Numbered from the stretch's first letter, positions 25,211-37,847 are shown. The stretch: DNA of 64,000 nucleotides from Gavia stellata (GCF_030936135.1 NC_082618.1:8219034-8283033), one strand, 5' to 3'. Program-made: numbers and translations. The notes: generated from the sequence alone by a model not told the origin.

Positions 25211-28200
25211 ACCGACCAGCAAAAGCAAACTCATCGTTAACACAGCGAACTTTGAAATCAAATCTTTTGTCTCTTTCTTTCCTCCCTTTGTGCTCAAATC
25301 CCTTCGGTATCCTCTGCGGGCACCCGGCGGGCACCAGCCAGCGTGTTGCTGTGACCAACTGACTCGTGCTAGACCTTTCCCGACCGTCGGTCGTTGCATC
25401 CTATGAGAAGCTGGTATGAAGCCAAGCTAGCTCATCTGCTGGGTGGCAGCAAATCGCTTGTTCAGCTTAAGCCTTCAGTCTAGCATGGCTGTACCCAGCA
25501 AGAGCTCTTCTGTGCTGCCCCGCGGACCCTGACAGTCCCCCGAACCCTGGGGACAAGAGCCCAGGGACACCGATGCCAGAGAGGTGCCGTCAGCCATGCG
25601 CTCCACTCAGAGACGCTTTCCCGAGCAGTGCAAACCGTGTATTTATATCCCACCAGGACCTCACACTTGTCGATCGTAACTCCTACTTCAACTTACATTT
25701 AGAGATGTTTCCCACCTTCTCCATCTCTTCAGCAAGCTATCCTCCTACCAGCTCAACTTCGCTGTCAGGTAAGGCTGGATTGCCACCGCATCGCTTGGAT
25801 CTCTCGCCTCTCCCCTATTGCCGGCTTCACTAGGGGGTAAAAGGTGGCCAAATCCTGCGGATTTTGTGGCTGTTATAGGTGTGAACACAGAAAACCTGAT
25901 TCTGACATGCAGAGAGGAGGCTGCAGCAGGTGGCAAAGAGCTGTGACATGAGTAATAGGGCTTGTTTGTGGGGATGGAAAGTCTTTTGATGACATACTTT
26001 TTGTGGTCTCCCTCCTGTGTGCTAAAAAGAAAGTTAAGGAGAGGAGCGGTTGTGGATGTGGAGAACACAATGCGCTTAGGTGAACGCTAAGTCAGCAAAA
26101 AATCACGAGGGATGCTTTTGTTCCCCAGACATAGACCAAAAGAGGAACCGTGCCTGCTGGTGGCCTCAGGATGAAGTTCTGTCATGATTTAGCTCCTCAT
26201 AACACAGTGACAGGTGAGGTGTGTGTCAAGGACTGGGGGCACAGCAACTTCTTCCTTTGCAAATACGACCTAATGCACCCACAAGAGGCAATCAGGCAGC
26301 CGAGCTGGGATAAAACCGTGCGTGACGTGGAGAGCAAAAATCTAGTGGCAAAACCTTTGCAAAATATCAGGCTGCAAAATGTATGGGGAAGTTGGGGGAG
26401 AGCAGGGAGAAGAGATCTCCAGATAACCCTGGGGAGTTTGTTTCTCTACCTCTGGAGAGCCAGGTTACGAGGAGAGAAAATATTTTGTCAGGAGTAAGTG
26501 TAGAGGCTTTTCCCCGGATTTAAGTGCGGGATAAGAACCAAAAAGCTGTATTCAAGAGTGCAGAGCAGTGCAATTGTATCTAATCAGAAAGAAGATTAAA
26601 AATGAAAGGAATTTAAGTGTCTTAGTTTTTCTTTTTTATTATACTTAATAGTGAGATGAGAAGCAGCCGCCCCAGCAGCCTGATGATACAGGCTAAGACA
26701 GAAGGCACAAAGCACGTTTGGGTGCATGCAAGAAATCATCACCGGGGGGTTTTTTGGGAAAGCTTCTGCCTTCTCCTGCATTCAGATGAATTCTGGTACC
26801 TCTACTGCTCTGTGTTTCACCAGCCTGGGACTTCTCCTGGCAAGGACCATTGCAGCTGCCTCGCAAAGCCCCCTCGTTCCTACGACTGCAGGTATCCCAG
26901 TCCATTTTGAAGTGTAGTGTGGGTTTTCCTAAATCCCTTTGGAAACATCAGATTCAAAGGAAATCTGTATTCATACATGGCTCTAGTAAGGAGGAGAAAG
27001 AAAAACGGGTTTCTTTCTGGAGCTGTACGGTGCACGTGACTCTGAGCAACTTTGCCATCCGTGCAGTTAGAGCAGCGTAATGCTAACCCACCTCGTGGGG
27101 CGTGGCAAGGGTTAATCCTTTACACGTGGTAAAGCACTTCAGATGAAAGGCTTTATATAATGGTAAAAGAGCATTTAAATTCTTACTTAATAAATACTCG
27201 GCGCTCTCAAGCACTATAACTCATTGCGGCAGTTTTCCCTGAATGTCGGCTCTTCCTGCCCAAGGAGGAGCTTGCTCAGCTCTTACCATAAGCTGAATTT
27301 CAGCAGCTCAGAGAGCAAAGGGCAGAAGATGCACGGACAGGCAGCACTGCCCTTACGAATCTCAGAAAAAATAACACGAGTTTTCCAGCAAGCAGCTTTC
27401 GGGTTCAAGCGTTAAAGAAGGAAAGGTTTGGGGGATTTCATGGGATTTCATCAACCATAAGTACAGAGTTTGAATTTCCAAGGGAGGGTTTCTGACGAGC
27501 TCGGGAAGAAGAGATCTGGTGCCAAGGGGTACCCTGGCAGTGGCTGCGGGTGGGAGCTCGCACCCAGCAGCGCTCAGCGGCCCCTGTTTGCTGAAGCTCA
27601 CAAAAAATGAATTGCAAAAGAAAGGTTGCAAATTTGGTCCATTTTAGAAGCCAATGGTTTGTAATAAAGCCCTGGCAAAGGGGTGGATGGGAATGGAGCC
27701 CAAGAAAGGACTGTAGCGATGTGCTATTGCTGTGAGTCCCCAGAATCCCTTTTAATGTAGAGAAAAACGTTAACAGCGTGTCTAGGGGATTTGGCTTTCT
27801 TACCCCCTGGATTCAAATAACGCCTAGAAAAAGAAAACACTTTAAAGAGGAGCAATCAAACAGGTGACAAGAGAATTTTCACAGCGATGCCCACGGCTTT
27901 GCACATTAGTTACTACAGAGTAACTACAGCATGGACTTACAGTGGACCCCTACCCTATGCTAACCCCACGTACGCACGTGTGCCCACTCACGTACTCCAG
28001 AGAAGAAGCTAGCGCCAGGCGGTTACCACGTCGTGAAGTTTCTTATGGTGTGCAGTGATTCTCCATGTAGACAAGCCCTCAGGAGCATTAGATTTGGTCT
28101 AAGTTTGGGTTTTTTTCAGGAGATTGATGGTGGGGAGCAGAAGTGCCCTGAAACACGGTATTTCTCAGTGCAGTCCATGTTTCTAGGTCCCAGGCTGTCA

Positions 28201-30400
28201 GCTGGAGACAACAGAAAGGCCGGGGAGTGCAGCTCTTGGCCGTGTACTTGTGCCCGCAAAGTTTTGATAAAAGAGAGAGGCTCAGCTAATACGGAGCCAA
28301 TGGATATGGCCAGAAGCCATCTACAAAGCCTGAATAAAATAACAGGCGATGAAACTTTGCATAGTCTGGGTGGCTGGATAGAGGAACAACCCCAGTAACA
28401 ACCCGCGGCAAGGACGGGGTTGCTGGGGCGGGAAGAGGAGACGGGGCTGGATGGAGGCTGGAGGGAGCGTGGCGGGATCGGATCCCGCAGGAAACGGCTG
28501 AGGAGCCGCGTGTTGTGGAAGACACGGCAGGGTGCGGGGAACCTATAGGCAGATCGGGAGGAGCAAAGTCTATTTTCTTGTTACGTTAAATACAAAACAT
28601 TAAAAAATAATACTACTGGTGGGACTGACCCCAGCCAGCTCCGGGGATGCTGGAGATTTTCAGAGATGCAGAAGAGCATGGGAGGGGTGCAGGGACAGGA
28701 GCAGGGCTCTTAAACTCCTCCGTGCCTCTGAAAATCTCCTGGAAGGCCCTAAGCTGAAGCCCAAAAGGGTCGGGGAGATGAGCACTGACAGTGGCGGGGG
28801 CTGGATCATGCTGAAGCTTTTGTGTGATGGACATGACATGACATAAATATGTACGTGGATAGAGCGGGCTCTCCGTGCCTTGCTACTGCTGCTGCAGATT
28901 AACCAGGCTCTTTTCTCAGCTCCATGAGTATTAACCTCACTTTGGGTGCACAGAGAGAGAAATGTGTGGATTCACAGAGAAAGCACTCTTTTTCCCTCCA
29001 TTAACCCCCCCATGGGATCGGGGTGAGGAGGAGCCTGGCGTTCCCATGCAGCAACATCCTGCTCTGCCAGCTCTGAGATCTGCCCTAAGTGATAAAAGAG
29101 CTCATAGGAACAGACATGGAGAACATTCCCAAAGGCATGCAAATGGTCATTGTCTCTTTTTTTTTTTTTTTCATCAAAAATACAAAAGCACCCACCACAT
29201 CCTCCAGCTTTTGCGGCTGCGTTTTGTTCGGAGCAGAGCCGTGGTCCTGCTGCAGCTCTGCTCTCCCTCCTCCTCCGTGGAACAGCTCTCAGCTCCTGAT
29301 GGCAGTTTGAGCTTTGTGTTTGTTTTTTTTTTTTGTAGAGACAGAGAATTCGATGATTTAAAAACCAACAACCCCCCAAAAATTCAGTGACTTGTGCCAA
29401 AATTCTTAGGAGGATTCCTCAAAATGTCCTGTTCTTGCCTTAAATTTTTTCTTTTAAAATAAGCTTCATTCTTGATGCTCTCTCCTCCTCTTGCACTTTA
29501 GTTGTTTCCCCACTCCGTGAGTTTTGCTGGAGGGGAATGAGGTAGTGGATCTCCCCCTTCTCCTCTCCGCTCGGAATCTGAAGTCCTTTCCCATTCCTTC
29601 TTGCAATATGGTTTTTTTATCCCATCACTTGTACAAACTCATTTCCAAGAGGCGGTGAAGTAGAAGCATGCGTTCCTTCAGACAGCGCTCCAGAGCAGGC
29701 TGCCTAGGGCTGCCCACCTACACTGTGACAATTTTTTGTTGCAAGGCTGAAAGTAAAAACCCCAAAAGGAAAGTTGTCTTCCTCCTCTTCGAGGTATTTG
29801 CATGCTAAAACGTCTTCTAGGAAGCTGTAAAATAAAGAGAGTCTTAGGGTAGCTTCCAGTAGTCACAGATGTTTCCCTTACGCTCTTGGTTTGGGCTTTG
29901 TGTGTTTCTGAGGTTCCCGTTTGCCTGAGCTACACGCTGGTCATGCTGGTTTTGGCAGGTGGGTTTGTGTTTGGGAGGTTCCCCAAACATTTTGGGATTG
30001 CATTTCTGGGCAAGTTGATTTATACCCTGAACCCCTTCAGTTTTTACCCCACTACACGCTTCCAAACCCACCACAGCCTTTGCCAGGACAAGATCTTTCA
30101 CCAGAGGGACCTTCTATGGTCACCACTGCGCTATGGGACAGCACAGGGGGGGACTTTCCGTTCCTGTTATTTGGATGGTGTGTGTTGCTCCTGCAAGGAG
30201 CCCTTTCTCCAAGGTGTTCTGCATGTGTGTGTGCAGCTGGTGACGGTCAAACCAGCCTGGACCGTACAGGTGCTTAGTGCCCTACCGTGGCAGTTGGGGT
30301 GGGAACGGAGCACCCTAGCCTGCCCAAGGAGGGGGGTGGATGGTGGGCAGGTGTATCCTATACACTGGGCTGGAGGCAGGAGCCATGCGAGGTTCTTGCT

Positions 30401-30568
30401 CTAGCCAGGCTGGGGAAAAGAGAAGGAGATGTTACCTCTGACGCTGAGTGAAACGTAGAGCACGATGATGATGGTCCCCAGGATAATGGAGACGACACTG
30501 AGCAGCCTGGCCATGCGGCCGAGTCGCCGGGCTCCGTCCATGTCCCCTTGCTGCCCGCTGTTCCTCGA
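30401..30568 (-). CDS. TRARG1: TRARG1 coding exon 2
   Basis: The acceptor is tttccccccag. The exon begins [20 protein letters not shown] and continues into the CD225 membrane helix. It either reads through to a TAG at 30401-30403, or splices at CAGAG|GTAACA (last exon base 30436) to a short third exon. The mammalian protein has only about two residues after this point, which favours splicing; I could not find the third exon. Confidence 0.9.
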   Translation of the reverse strand, partial: SRNSGQQGDMDGARRLGRMARLLSVVSIILGTIIIVLYVSLSVRGNISFSFPQPG

Positions 30569-33500
30569 CTGGGGGGAAACACAGAAAGAGGCTCTTGAGA
30601 ACGGGCGACTCTCGGGCTGTAGTCCCCAAAATGAGAGCTGCTGTGTCAGCGGGGGGCTGGATCTGCTATCCCGGGCGCTCTCAGGGTGGCACGTGAATCC
30701 CCTCTGCGAGCCCACGGCTTTGACAGCCTGTGGTCCGGCTAACGTGACGTGCCCGGAGCAGCCCGCCTGGGATGCTGTTCTGCTTGCCCTGGGTAGCAGC
30801 TGGACTGGCTCAAGTCTGTCTTTTGTTGGAGTGACTAAGAAACAGCCGCGGCGTGGGACAGGCGGCACAGTGAGCCCCAGCCAGCAGCAGCCCCTCTCTG
30901 ACTCTTTCATGGAAACCCCTGAAATTCTTAACTTCAGTCCCCAGAGCAGCTCACTCCTACGGGACTGTGCGGGGGGACTGCGTCCCCCAGGGGTACCACT
31001 GCCCTTCTGCAGCTTGTGTGCAGGAAAAGCATCCTACCTCCGTCCTCTTCTGCAAACTTATGTATTGAGAAGTGATGTAAGTGTAAGTGATGTAAGGAGA
31101 GAGTGTAACTATTACCAACAGACTAAAGAAAAAAAAGGAATAACATTTCCATAGCAGCATGTGGCCTTTTTGCTGGCCATTGGAGCTGAATGTGTGTGCG
31201 AGAGGAACGGGTTTGATAAAGCGGGCACTAACTGCTGGCTTTCATCTTGTGATGGGATATGCTCTGGTGCCTCTGCATTACCCTGAATTTCTGCATCAAC
31301 ATAGATGGGTTGCGTTTGCCATCTCTGTTTTTAAACGCAGTCCTCCTACAGTGAATTCGCGCTCTTGTGTGTGCTGTAGGGAGGGAAGGAATAGTCCATA
31401 TAGCTTCTCTATTCTGCTTCTAGTTTCATTGTGATTTCCCCTGCTGCTCTATTGATTTCTGCAGGCAGCTCAGTGAAAGCTTTCCTCTGCTCTGTAACTA
31501 AAAGAACAGGTTCTCTGGCTGTGGCAGGGATGGGGAAAGGCACTAGCAGGTGCCTGGAAATTATTGTATGTGGACTCATTAAGGGATGAAGAGAGATCCC
31601 CAAGAGTCGGAGCTGGAACAGGACTTGCCTGGCGCTGATGTTGGTGGGCATCTTAACGGGATGCTCTTGGTGGGATAAGCTGCAGCGGTCCTTGTCTTTG
31701 GGAATAAGTGGCAACCCAGGGTGGATGGAGAACACAACTTGGAGGTTCCCTTGGAAACTTTGCTTTTCACTGCTCAGTCAGGGCTGGGCACCCATGGGCT
31801 CCGCAGAGACCCAGCCCCTGGGGCATCTCCAGGGGGGTTAGGGAAGCTTCCCCCAGGTCTGCCCAGCAGCGCTGCCGGGGCCACAGCTGCACGGGGCTGG
31901 ATGGGTTGAGCAGGATTTGGGCTCACACCCAAAGAGGAAAGGCATGAGACTGGATGAGCATGGGCTCACCAACACCTCGCCTGCTGCCTGACGGTGCAGC
32001 GAGGGCGATGCTGTGGCCTGACTCCTCCGAGCTTCAGTGCCAGCTCTCTTACTGCCCTGTGCACAGCAGTGCTCCTGGTCCGCTGGGCAAGAGAAGCCTC
32101 CACCTGAGCTAACCACACACAGCGACCCGAAGACCAAGCGCAGCTCATCGGAAAACGTATAATGAACAGATGCATCGCAAACTTTCAGAGTAAGTGATTA
32201 AATAAGAAACAGTCTTGTTTCTTGCTCTTGTAATTGGCAATCATTTGGTTCCCAAGTGAAAAATACTGAAAGTAAGAGTTCCTGGTGAAGGAGAAGCATT
32301 ACTGCTGAGGGAAGAGCCCAGAGTGCTCCCCAGCCTGCCGGAGCCGGTGTGCTGGGCTCCCCGCGCTTGGCTGAGGGAGGACCTAGCACTTAGCAGAAGG
32401 GCAGCCGTGCAGTACCACGGCGAGGTTATTATGGTGAAATTACTCACCGTGCGTCAGCATTCGCTGCATGTGCGGTAGAGGCTGGAGCCCTCCCATCAGC
32501 AAAACAGGGAAGAGGCAGCTGGTCTGCGACTAGCACGGCTCTCCAGACCGAAACGCATTCCCGAATTCACACAGAGCCCTTCTGCCTCCCGTGAAACCCA
32601 TCGGGAAGGGGTTTTGGAGGGAGGGAAGCTGGATAAGGAGTTTTAAGGTCCATCGGTAACATTTGCACCTGGTTGGGAAGGCTTGGGGTGGGGGGAAAGA
32701 GAAGCAGCATGGAGAAGCAGAAGGCTGGGCGGAGAGACCAGGGCAAGGAGGAGGGAGCCCAGCACACGGGTCTGTCACCTTCATCTGGTGGAGGAGTCCG
32801 GCAAAACTCCCCTCGACCTCACAGGGGACAGGGTTTTGTAGATAATTTAACTGCCTTGAAGCAGTTACTCTGCTTTTGAGTATTTAACATTTTTACACGG
32901 GTTAAAGGCTTCTTCCCCCGGCTGTCTCCAGCCATGCTGCCTCGGTCAGGCCGGCTCTCAGGAGAGGGAGATCTGGGGTAGGCTGTGGGGCGGCAGCTCC
33001 CCGCAGCCCCGTACCATGTGTCAGCTCCTCCCTTTGGAGTGTGGCTGCTAAAACTGGGGAAAAGCCAAGTTAAAAAAATAAATATTCTAGTTAAAAAGGT
33101 GGAAGTGTACTAAAACAATCCCACTTTCCTTTCAAAAAAAGGTGTATCTCGGAAATAACAACTGCACTGGAAAGGGTCTCTTGCCAAATGTTTTAAAAAA
33201 AAAGAGAATTAAGAGCCGGGAGGCCTAGCACAGCTCCAGCACTAACCGTGAAATATCATTGAGAATTCAAATAAATACTTGATGTTACTACCCTGTTTTC
33301 CATTCGTCCCGCTTTAATTCCACTACCCTCCTGGCAGCACCGTGACCAAGAGGCCCCCAGCCCAGCCCGGGCTGCGTGCTGGCTGCTGCTCCGTACTGCT
33401 CGGGCAGGTAAAATGCAGCTTTGAAGGTTTCCATGTACTACTTTCAGTTTGCATCACCATGTAAATAACGTAGCGGAGCCTCAAAGAGGCGGCTGCTTCC

Positions 33501-36500
33501 ACTGCATCCCTGCAAATGTCCCGCTCCGCTCACGTGCCACCCTGTGTAACAATGTCCCCACCGCTGACACCAAGAGAGCTCAAGACCTTGTTCCTTCTGG
33601 TCTTGACAGCACGTTTGACAGACAATACCCAAAATCGATGGGATGCAGCCGAGAGCCTGTTTTCATTAGAGAACAGGAGCTGACAAAATGAAGCCTCATG
33701 GGCTGGTGGCGAGAGATGGGGAGGACGCAGTAGCCCAGAGGTTGACATGATCCCTGCCCTGCTCACTGGCAGCTTCCAACATTTGGGATTGTTTTTTTAG
33801 GCTCAGGTTTTGGTAGCATGTGTAATATTTTTGCAGCGTGTGGGTTAGATTGCAGTGAAATATGCACTTTTAGCTGTCTTCTAGGGAAAATACATAGCCT
33901 AACGAATTTGATGTATTTATCACTACAGCTTCTGGAAGTGTTTACTGCTCATTTATCCTGAAGAATTATGAAAAATATATCAGCATTGGCATGGGGTGTT
34001 TAGCGAGCATTTGTTACTGTACATATATTATTCATCGGTGTGGAACGGTTTGATTATAGCTCTCTAGTATCACTAATCCTGTGTTTTGCTTTCCACATAA
34101 AAACATGAACATCTTGTTTATTAATCAAGACTTGCCAAGGCAGAATAGCTCAGAAAGGCTTGAGGGCTACGGGGGAGTGAGTCACTGTGTGTGCCAAGGC
34201 ACGCCGTGTGACAGCGGAGTAGTAGAAAATCTGGAGGACCCTAGCAGTGGGGCTGGAAGGCACGCTGTACCGCAGCACCCATGGGGCCAGGTAAGTCTGC
34301 GTGATTCAAAGGAGTTATTAATCTTACCTGTTTTCAAACTGTTATCTGTTCAAGTTACTGTTCAAAGGGGTTTTTTCCGTAATAGATCACCTAAGTTGTC
34401 TTGTTGCAAATGAAGGCAATTACTTTTCTGTGCTAGTCCCAGGGACAGAGAAGACGAATTGTCACCTCTTCTTCCCCGCAATCTTTCCCAATTTATGAAC
34501 TCGCTTTGGATGCACTCTGCTGCCTTCCACCAGTTACTCGGAGTAAATCATTAATCCTCCACACTTGCGTTTTGTTGAAGATAACATTCTGAGAGAGGTA
34601 TAAGTCAACATCAGACTTAGATAGATGACTGTGCAGTTTAAAATGAGTAAGGATAGTTTGACTTCTCCCACATCTTTTGGGAATGACACTACTTATTTTG
34701 GACACCAAGTGCTGTGTAGAATTGTCATCACTTTATGCTGGTTCTGGCTGGATTTACCTTTTCTTTTTCACTTCATTTGTTCAGAGTTTTGTACGGGTAA
34801 GTGACCTCTCTGCTTCTTCCCCCGATGTGGCTGCATTTTGGTGGGAAGGGGAAGGGATTTGATAACAGCAATACAGCGTGTGCGTGTGTGTGGCACCCAG
34901 CCCTGCCCTGCACTCCTCCAAGATGGGTCCTGGGGGGCTGCGCTGCCCTTGTGTCCACCAGTTCTGCTCTCCAGCTCGGAGAGGGACCCAGACCCATTAG
35001 TGCAGCCAGGTCCTTGCTTGGTCAAGAAAAATGCATCCAAGGGTCAGTAGAGGAGCCTCCAGGTAACTCATTTCCATGAGAACAGCATTATCAGGAACAG
35101 GCTGGGGGCTAGAGCAGATGGGGATTTTTTTCTGCCTCTGGCCATAGGCCCTGCTAGGATCTGAGAACAGCTTTTGAAAAATGATTTATAAGGCACTAAA
35201 CCCAAAAGCATTCCTTTGCTTTCCTCTCTGGATGCTACTTATTACCCAGAAAAAAGCTTTCCTATGCAAAAAGCATTGACTTAGGAAAGAAAAATACAAT
35301 TGCAGAGCTAAAGGAATGTCAGCACATTGTGGAAAGGCCCCCCAGGTACCAGGAATCATGAAAACCTGGTTCCTGCTCAGATTTGTGCCTGATCAGGCAC
35401 TCCTGGGTTTTATTCTGTGGGGAGACCTAAGTCTGTGGGAGCCTCGGGGGTCACTGGGAACTAAATTCCTCCCTGCCGTAAGCAGGTGAAACATCAGCTG
35501 ATGCCCCGGGAGCTGTTGCTGCTGGCAGGAGGACCCAGCCAGATGTTTCCTGGCTCCCCAGCATCAGCGCAAAGCAAGGATCACTCCTCATCCCGCTCCG
35601 CTGGCACCGTGCAGGGGTCCCTGGCTGGCGGGTGGGGGGGGGGGTTGTGTGTGTGTAATGGTATAGGCATGGCCAGGACTGGTAAGGGCAGTAATAACTT
35701 AAGTGTCCCATGGGACAGGGAGTGCAGGGGTGACTGTGAAGGGGCCAGAGGATGCGTGCTGGCTACTAACATGCTGTGTGTGCTAGAAACCTTGTCCTGG
35801 AGAACAAGCTCATCCAAGCGTGCCTTCTGCCTCGGCGGACCCAGAGGGCTGGGGTCGGACATCCCCTTCCCCAGGTCTGGGTGGGCTTTGGCTGATGCTG
35901 TCAAGGGCCTTGGAAGCAGAAGGCAGCCAAATAGTCTTATTGCCTTGTTGGTCCTGCCTCCCTTTGGGTTTAACACAGTGAATACACACTGGTACCTTGC
36001 TGTCTAGCAGTATTAACTGACTTCTGCTCTTTTTTTCACTATTTACTCTTCTACTCCATGGGGCTTATGTGGCCCAAGGCACATCTCCACTGTGCTGGAG
36101 GCTCTAACGCCTGCAAGGGAGAGTGTGAGAATCTATTTTGCATGAAGGCTAATGTGGTTGGAAAATCCCCATGAGAGATCTTGTTTATTACCATGGATAT
36201 GCAATACTCAGCCGCTTTCCCTCTTGTTGCAGTGCAAAGCCAAACAAGGCTGGCTGGCTTCCCCGTATGCTGCCTAAACAGGCTCCGCCACACAACTGTA
36301 CTACGCAGATGACAGCTGGCACTGGCAGAAATGGTGATTCCTCCACAAAATGGAAACTGGTCTCTCTAGAGGGCTTTCTGTGGCAACTGCCGGTGTCTGT
36401 CTTCAAGTCGTCGGTGGTTTTGGGGGAAGTGCTGGCTGCAGGTGCCCCTCAGTGTATTTCTGTGTAGTAAGCAGTAACTGCTTTCCCTGAGCTGATTTCC

Positions 36501-37787
36501 AAAGAAAAAAATTGCCTCTGTTGCAAATCAAGGGCATAAAAGGTGCCCTGGGGCTGTAAAGCAGTGGGGCATCCTGATGGGTAAGGGGGTGGCCGTACTT
36601 GCAGGGCCGTGCTGCCTGAGCCACCCGTACCCGAGATGGGTGGGAGGCGGGCTGGCTTTATTCTCCCCTGCTCTGATGTTGGTGTATTTGCTGAGGTGTG
36701 GGGGATGTTTAATGGAGAAAATTGCTTCTAAAAGCTCTGCAAGCGCAGCCCCTTCCTTTGAAGCATCCGAGGACAGGAACCAGCCCCCAGCCAGGGTCTT
36801 CCCAGTGCTGCAGGGCTGGGCTCGGCTGCTAGGAGGTGCGGAGGGAGATCCCTTGTCCTTGCTTTGCCTCGCAGCTCCTTCCCGGGGAAGCCCGGCGAGC
36901 GAGCCTCTCTGGCCCCCTGCTTGGCGGCAGGGACCGGGCTTCCCGGAGCCACCAGGCTTCCCGGGGCCATCGGGCTTCCCGAGGCCACCGGGCTTCCCGG
37001 AGCCATCGGGCTTCCCGGGGCCATCGGGCTTCCCGGGGCCCTGCCCTGCGCGCTCCCGGATCCCACCCCAAATGCCGGGCCGCCCCTCTCCATCCCGCCG
37101 CCTCCCCGCGGGCTGTCCCGGGCTCGGCCGCCGGCCCTGCCGGGGGTCCCCGCCGGCTCGGAGAGCCCCTGCCCGCCTCCCTTCCCCGGACACCGATGGA
37201 AGCGTCCTGCGGGAGCCGAGCAGCGGCACAGCCCGGCCGAGCTCCCCGCGCTCCCGGCGGAGCTGCGGGAGCTGTGCGGGCTCCTCCCGCCCCGGTCGCC
37301 GCCGCGCCCCCGGTCCCCGCCGGTGCAGCACCGCGGACAGCGCCGGGGCGGCCCCTTCCCCGGCCCCGCTCCCACCGTCGAGGGCGGCGGCGGCGGCGCG
37401 GGGGGAGCCGGGCGGGTCCGGGCGCACGGCGGGCCCCGCACTCACCATGATGGAGAAGACGAGGGCCACGACGTTGATGGGCCAGACGGGGCAGAAGCAG
37501 GAGAAGATGGCGAGCACCAGGTAGTCCCGCGGGCGGCCCTGCTCCGGTGCCGCCGTGCTGGTGGCCGTGGAGGAGGCTCTGCCCAGGCTGAGCCGGGACG
37601 GCGAGAGCGGGGCCGCCTCCAGGTGCCCGACCGACACCGACTTGTAGGCGAGCCCGTGCCCGTTGCGCTCCGCCTCGCCGGGCAAGGCGGCCGTGAAGGA
37701 TTTGGAGCCGCGGAGGCCCTTCTCCTCCCGGCCCTCGGTCGCCGCCAGCAGCTTCTCGGTCTCCTGGAAGCGGGTGGGCAGCGCCGT

Positions 37788-37821
<34 letters not shown>

Positions 37822-37847
37822 CCGGGCGCGGCGGCGCCGCTCGCCAT
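30401..37847 (-). CDS. TRARG1: TRARG1/TUSC5, trafficking regulator of GLUT4, two recognised exons
   Basis: The coding sequence is complement(join(30401-30568, 37446-37847)), 189 residues if read to the first stop; mammalian forms have about 177. TRARG1 is a dispanin/CD225-family membrane protein of adipose and muscle that controls insulin-responsive vesicle trafficking. Residues 1-30 are low complexity with an (SG)n run. Residues 50-105 contain the conserved [18 protein letters not shown] region and a serine-rich stretch. Residues 107-134 form the first hydrophobic segment ([19 protein letters not shown]). The second exon gives [20 protein letters not shown] and a membrane helix (about 155-176). 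The start ATG has G at -3 and +4 and aligns with the family start. The intron is 6.9 kb. The C-terminal end is uncertain: a good GT donor lies after residue 178. Confidence 0.94.
33781..34080. promoter_or_regulatory. AT-rich island, candidate conserved regulatory element
   Basis: About 300 bp of AT-rich, repeat-free complex sequence within a GC-richer intron of TRARG1. It is full of TATTTAT/ATTA-type words and lacks an ORF. Such islands in avian introns are often conserved enhancers. This is inferred from composition only. Confidence 0.25.
36936..37043. repeat. 18-bp minisatellite, about six units
   Basis: Six consecutive copies of an 18-bp unit close to gggcttcccggagccatc, with A/G and T/C differences between copies, in TRARG1 intron 1 near the CpG island. 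Because 18 is divisible by three, the array stays open in several frames and produces long false ORFs on both strands. Confidence 0.9.
37446..37847 (-). CDS. TRARG1: TRARG1 coding exon 1
   Basis: 134 codons from ATG (37847) to ATG|GTGAGT. It lies within a large CpG island. It carries the N-terminal low-complexity part, the conserved [12 protein letters not shown] region and the first CD225 hydrophobic segment ending FSIM. Confidence 0.95.
37791..37820 (-). repeat. TRARG1: In-frame (SG)n hexanucleotide repeat in TRARG1
   Basis: At least five consecutive cccgag units (plus strand) encode alternating serine-glycine near residues 10-20 of TRARG1. Human and mouse TRARG1, as I recall them, have an unrelated N-terminus here, so the tract is probably lineage-specific and length-variable. 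Confidence 0.9.

Larger units (their letters stand above)
15571..30400. other. Gene-poor interval between GOSR1 and TRARG1
   Basis: About 14.8 kb between two convergent genes. GC content rises gradually from left to right. Apart from the weak minus-strand exon candidates, a CR1 fragment (25.15 kb) and a 20-bp tandem duplication (21.82 kb), I see only short or overlapping ORFs on both strands with no family resemblance. Part may be the TRARG1 3' end, which I cannot locate. Confidence 0.5.
30569..37445. other. TRARG1 intron 1
   Basis: A 6.9-kb intron that is mixed in composition and becomes very GC-rich toward exon 1. It contains an AT-rich island (33.78-34.08 kb), an 11-G run followed by GT repeats (35634-35656) and an 18-bp minisatellite (36936-37043). 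No other gene is supported. Confidence 0.7.
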
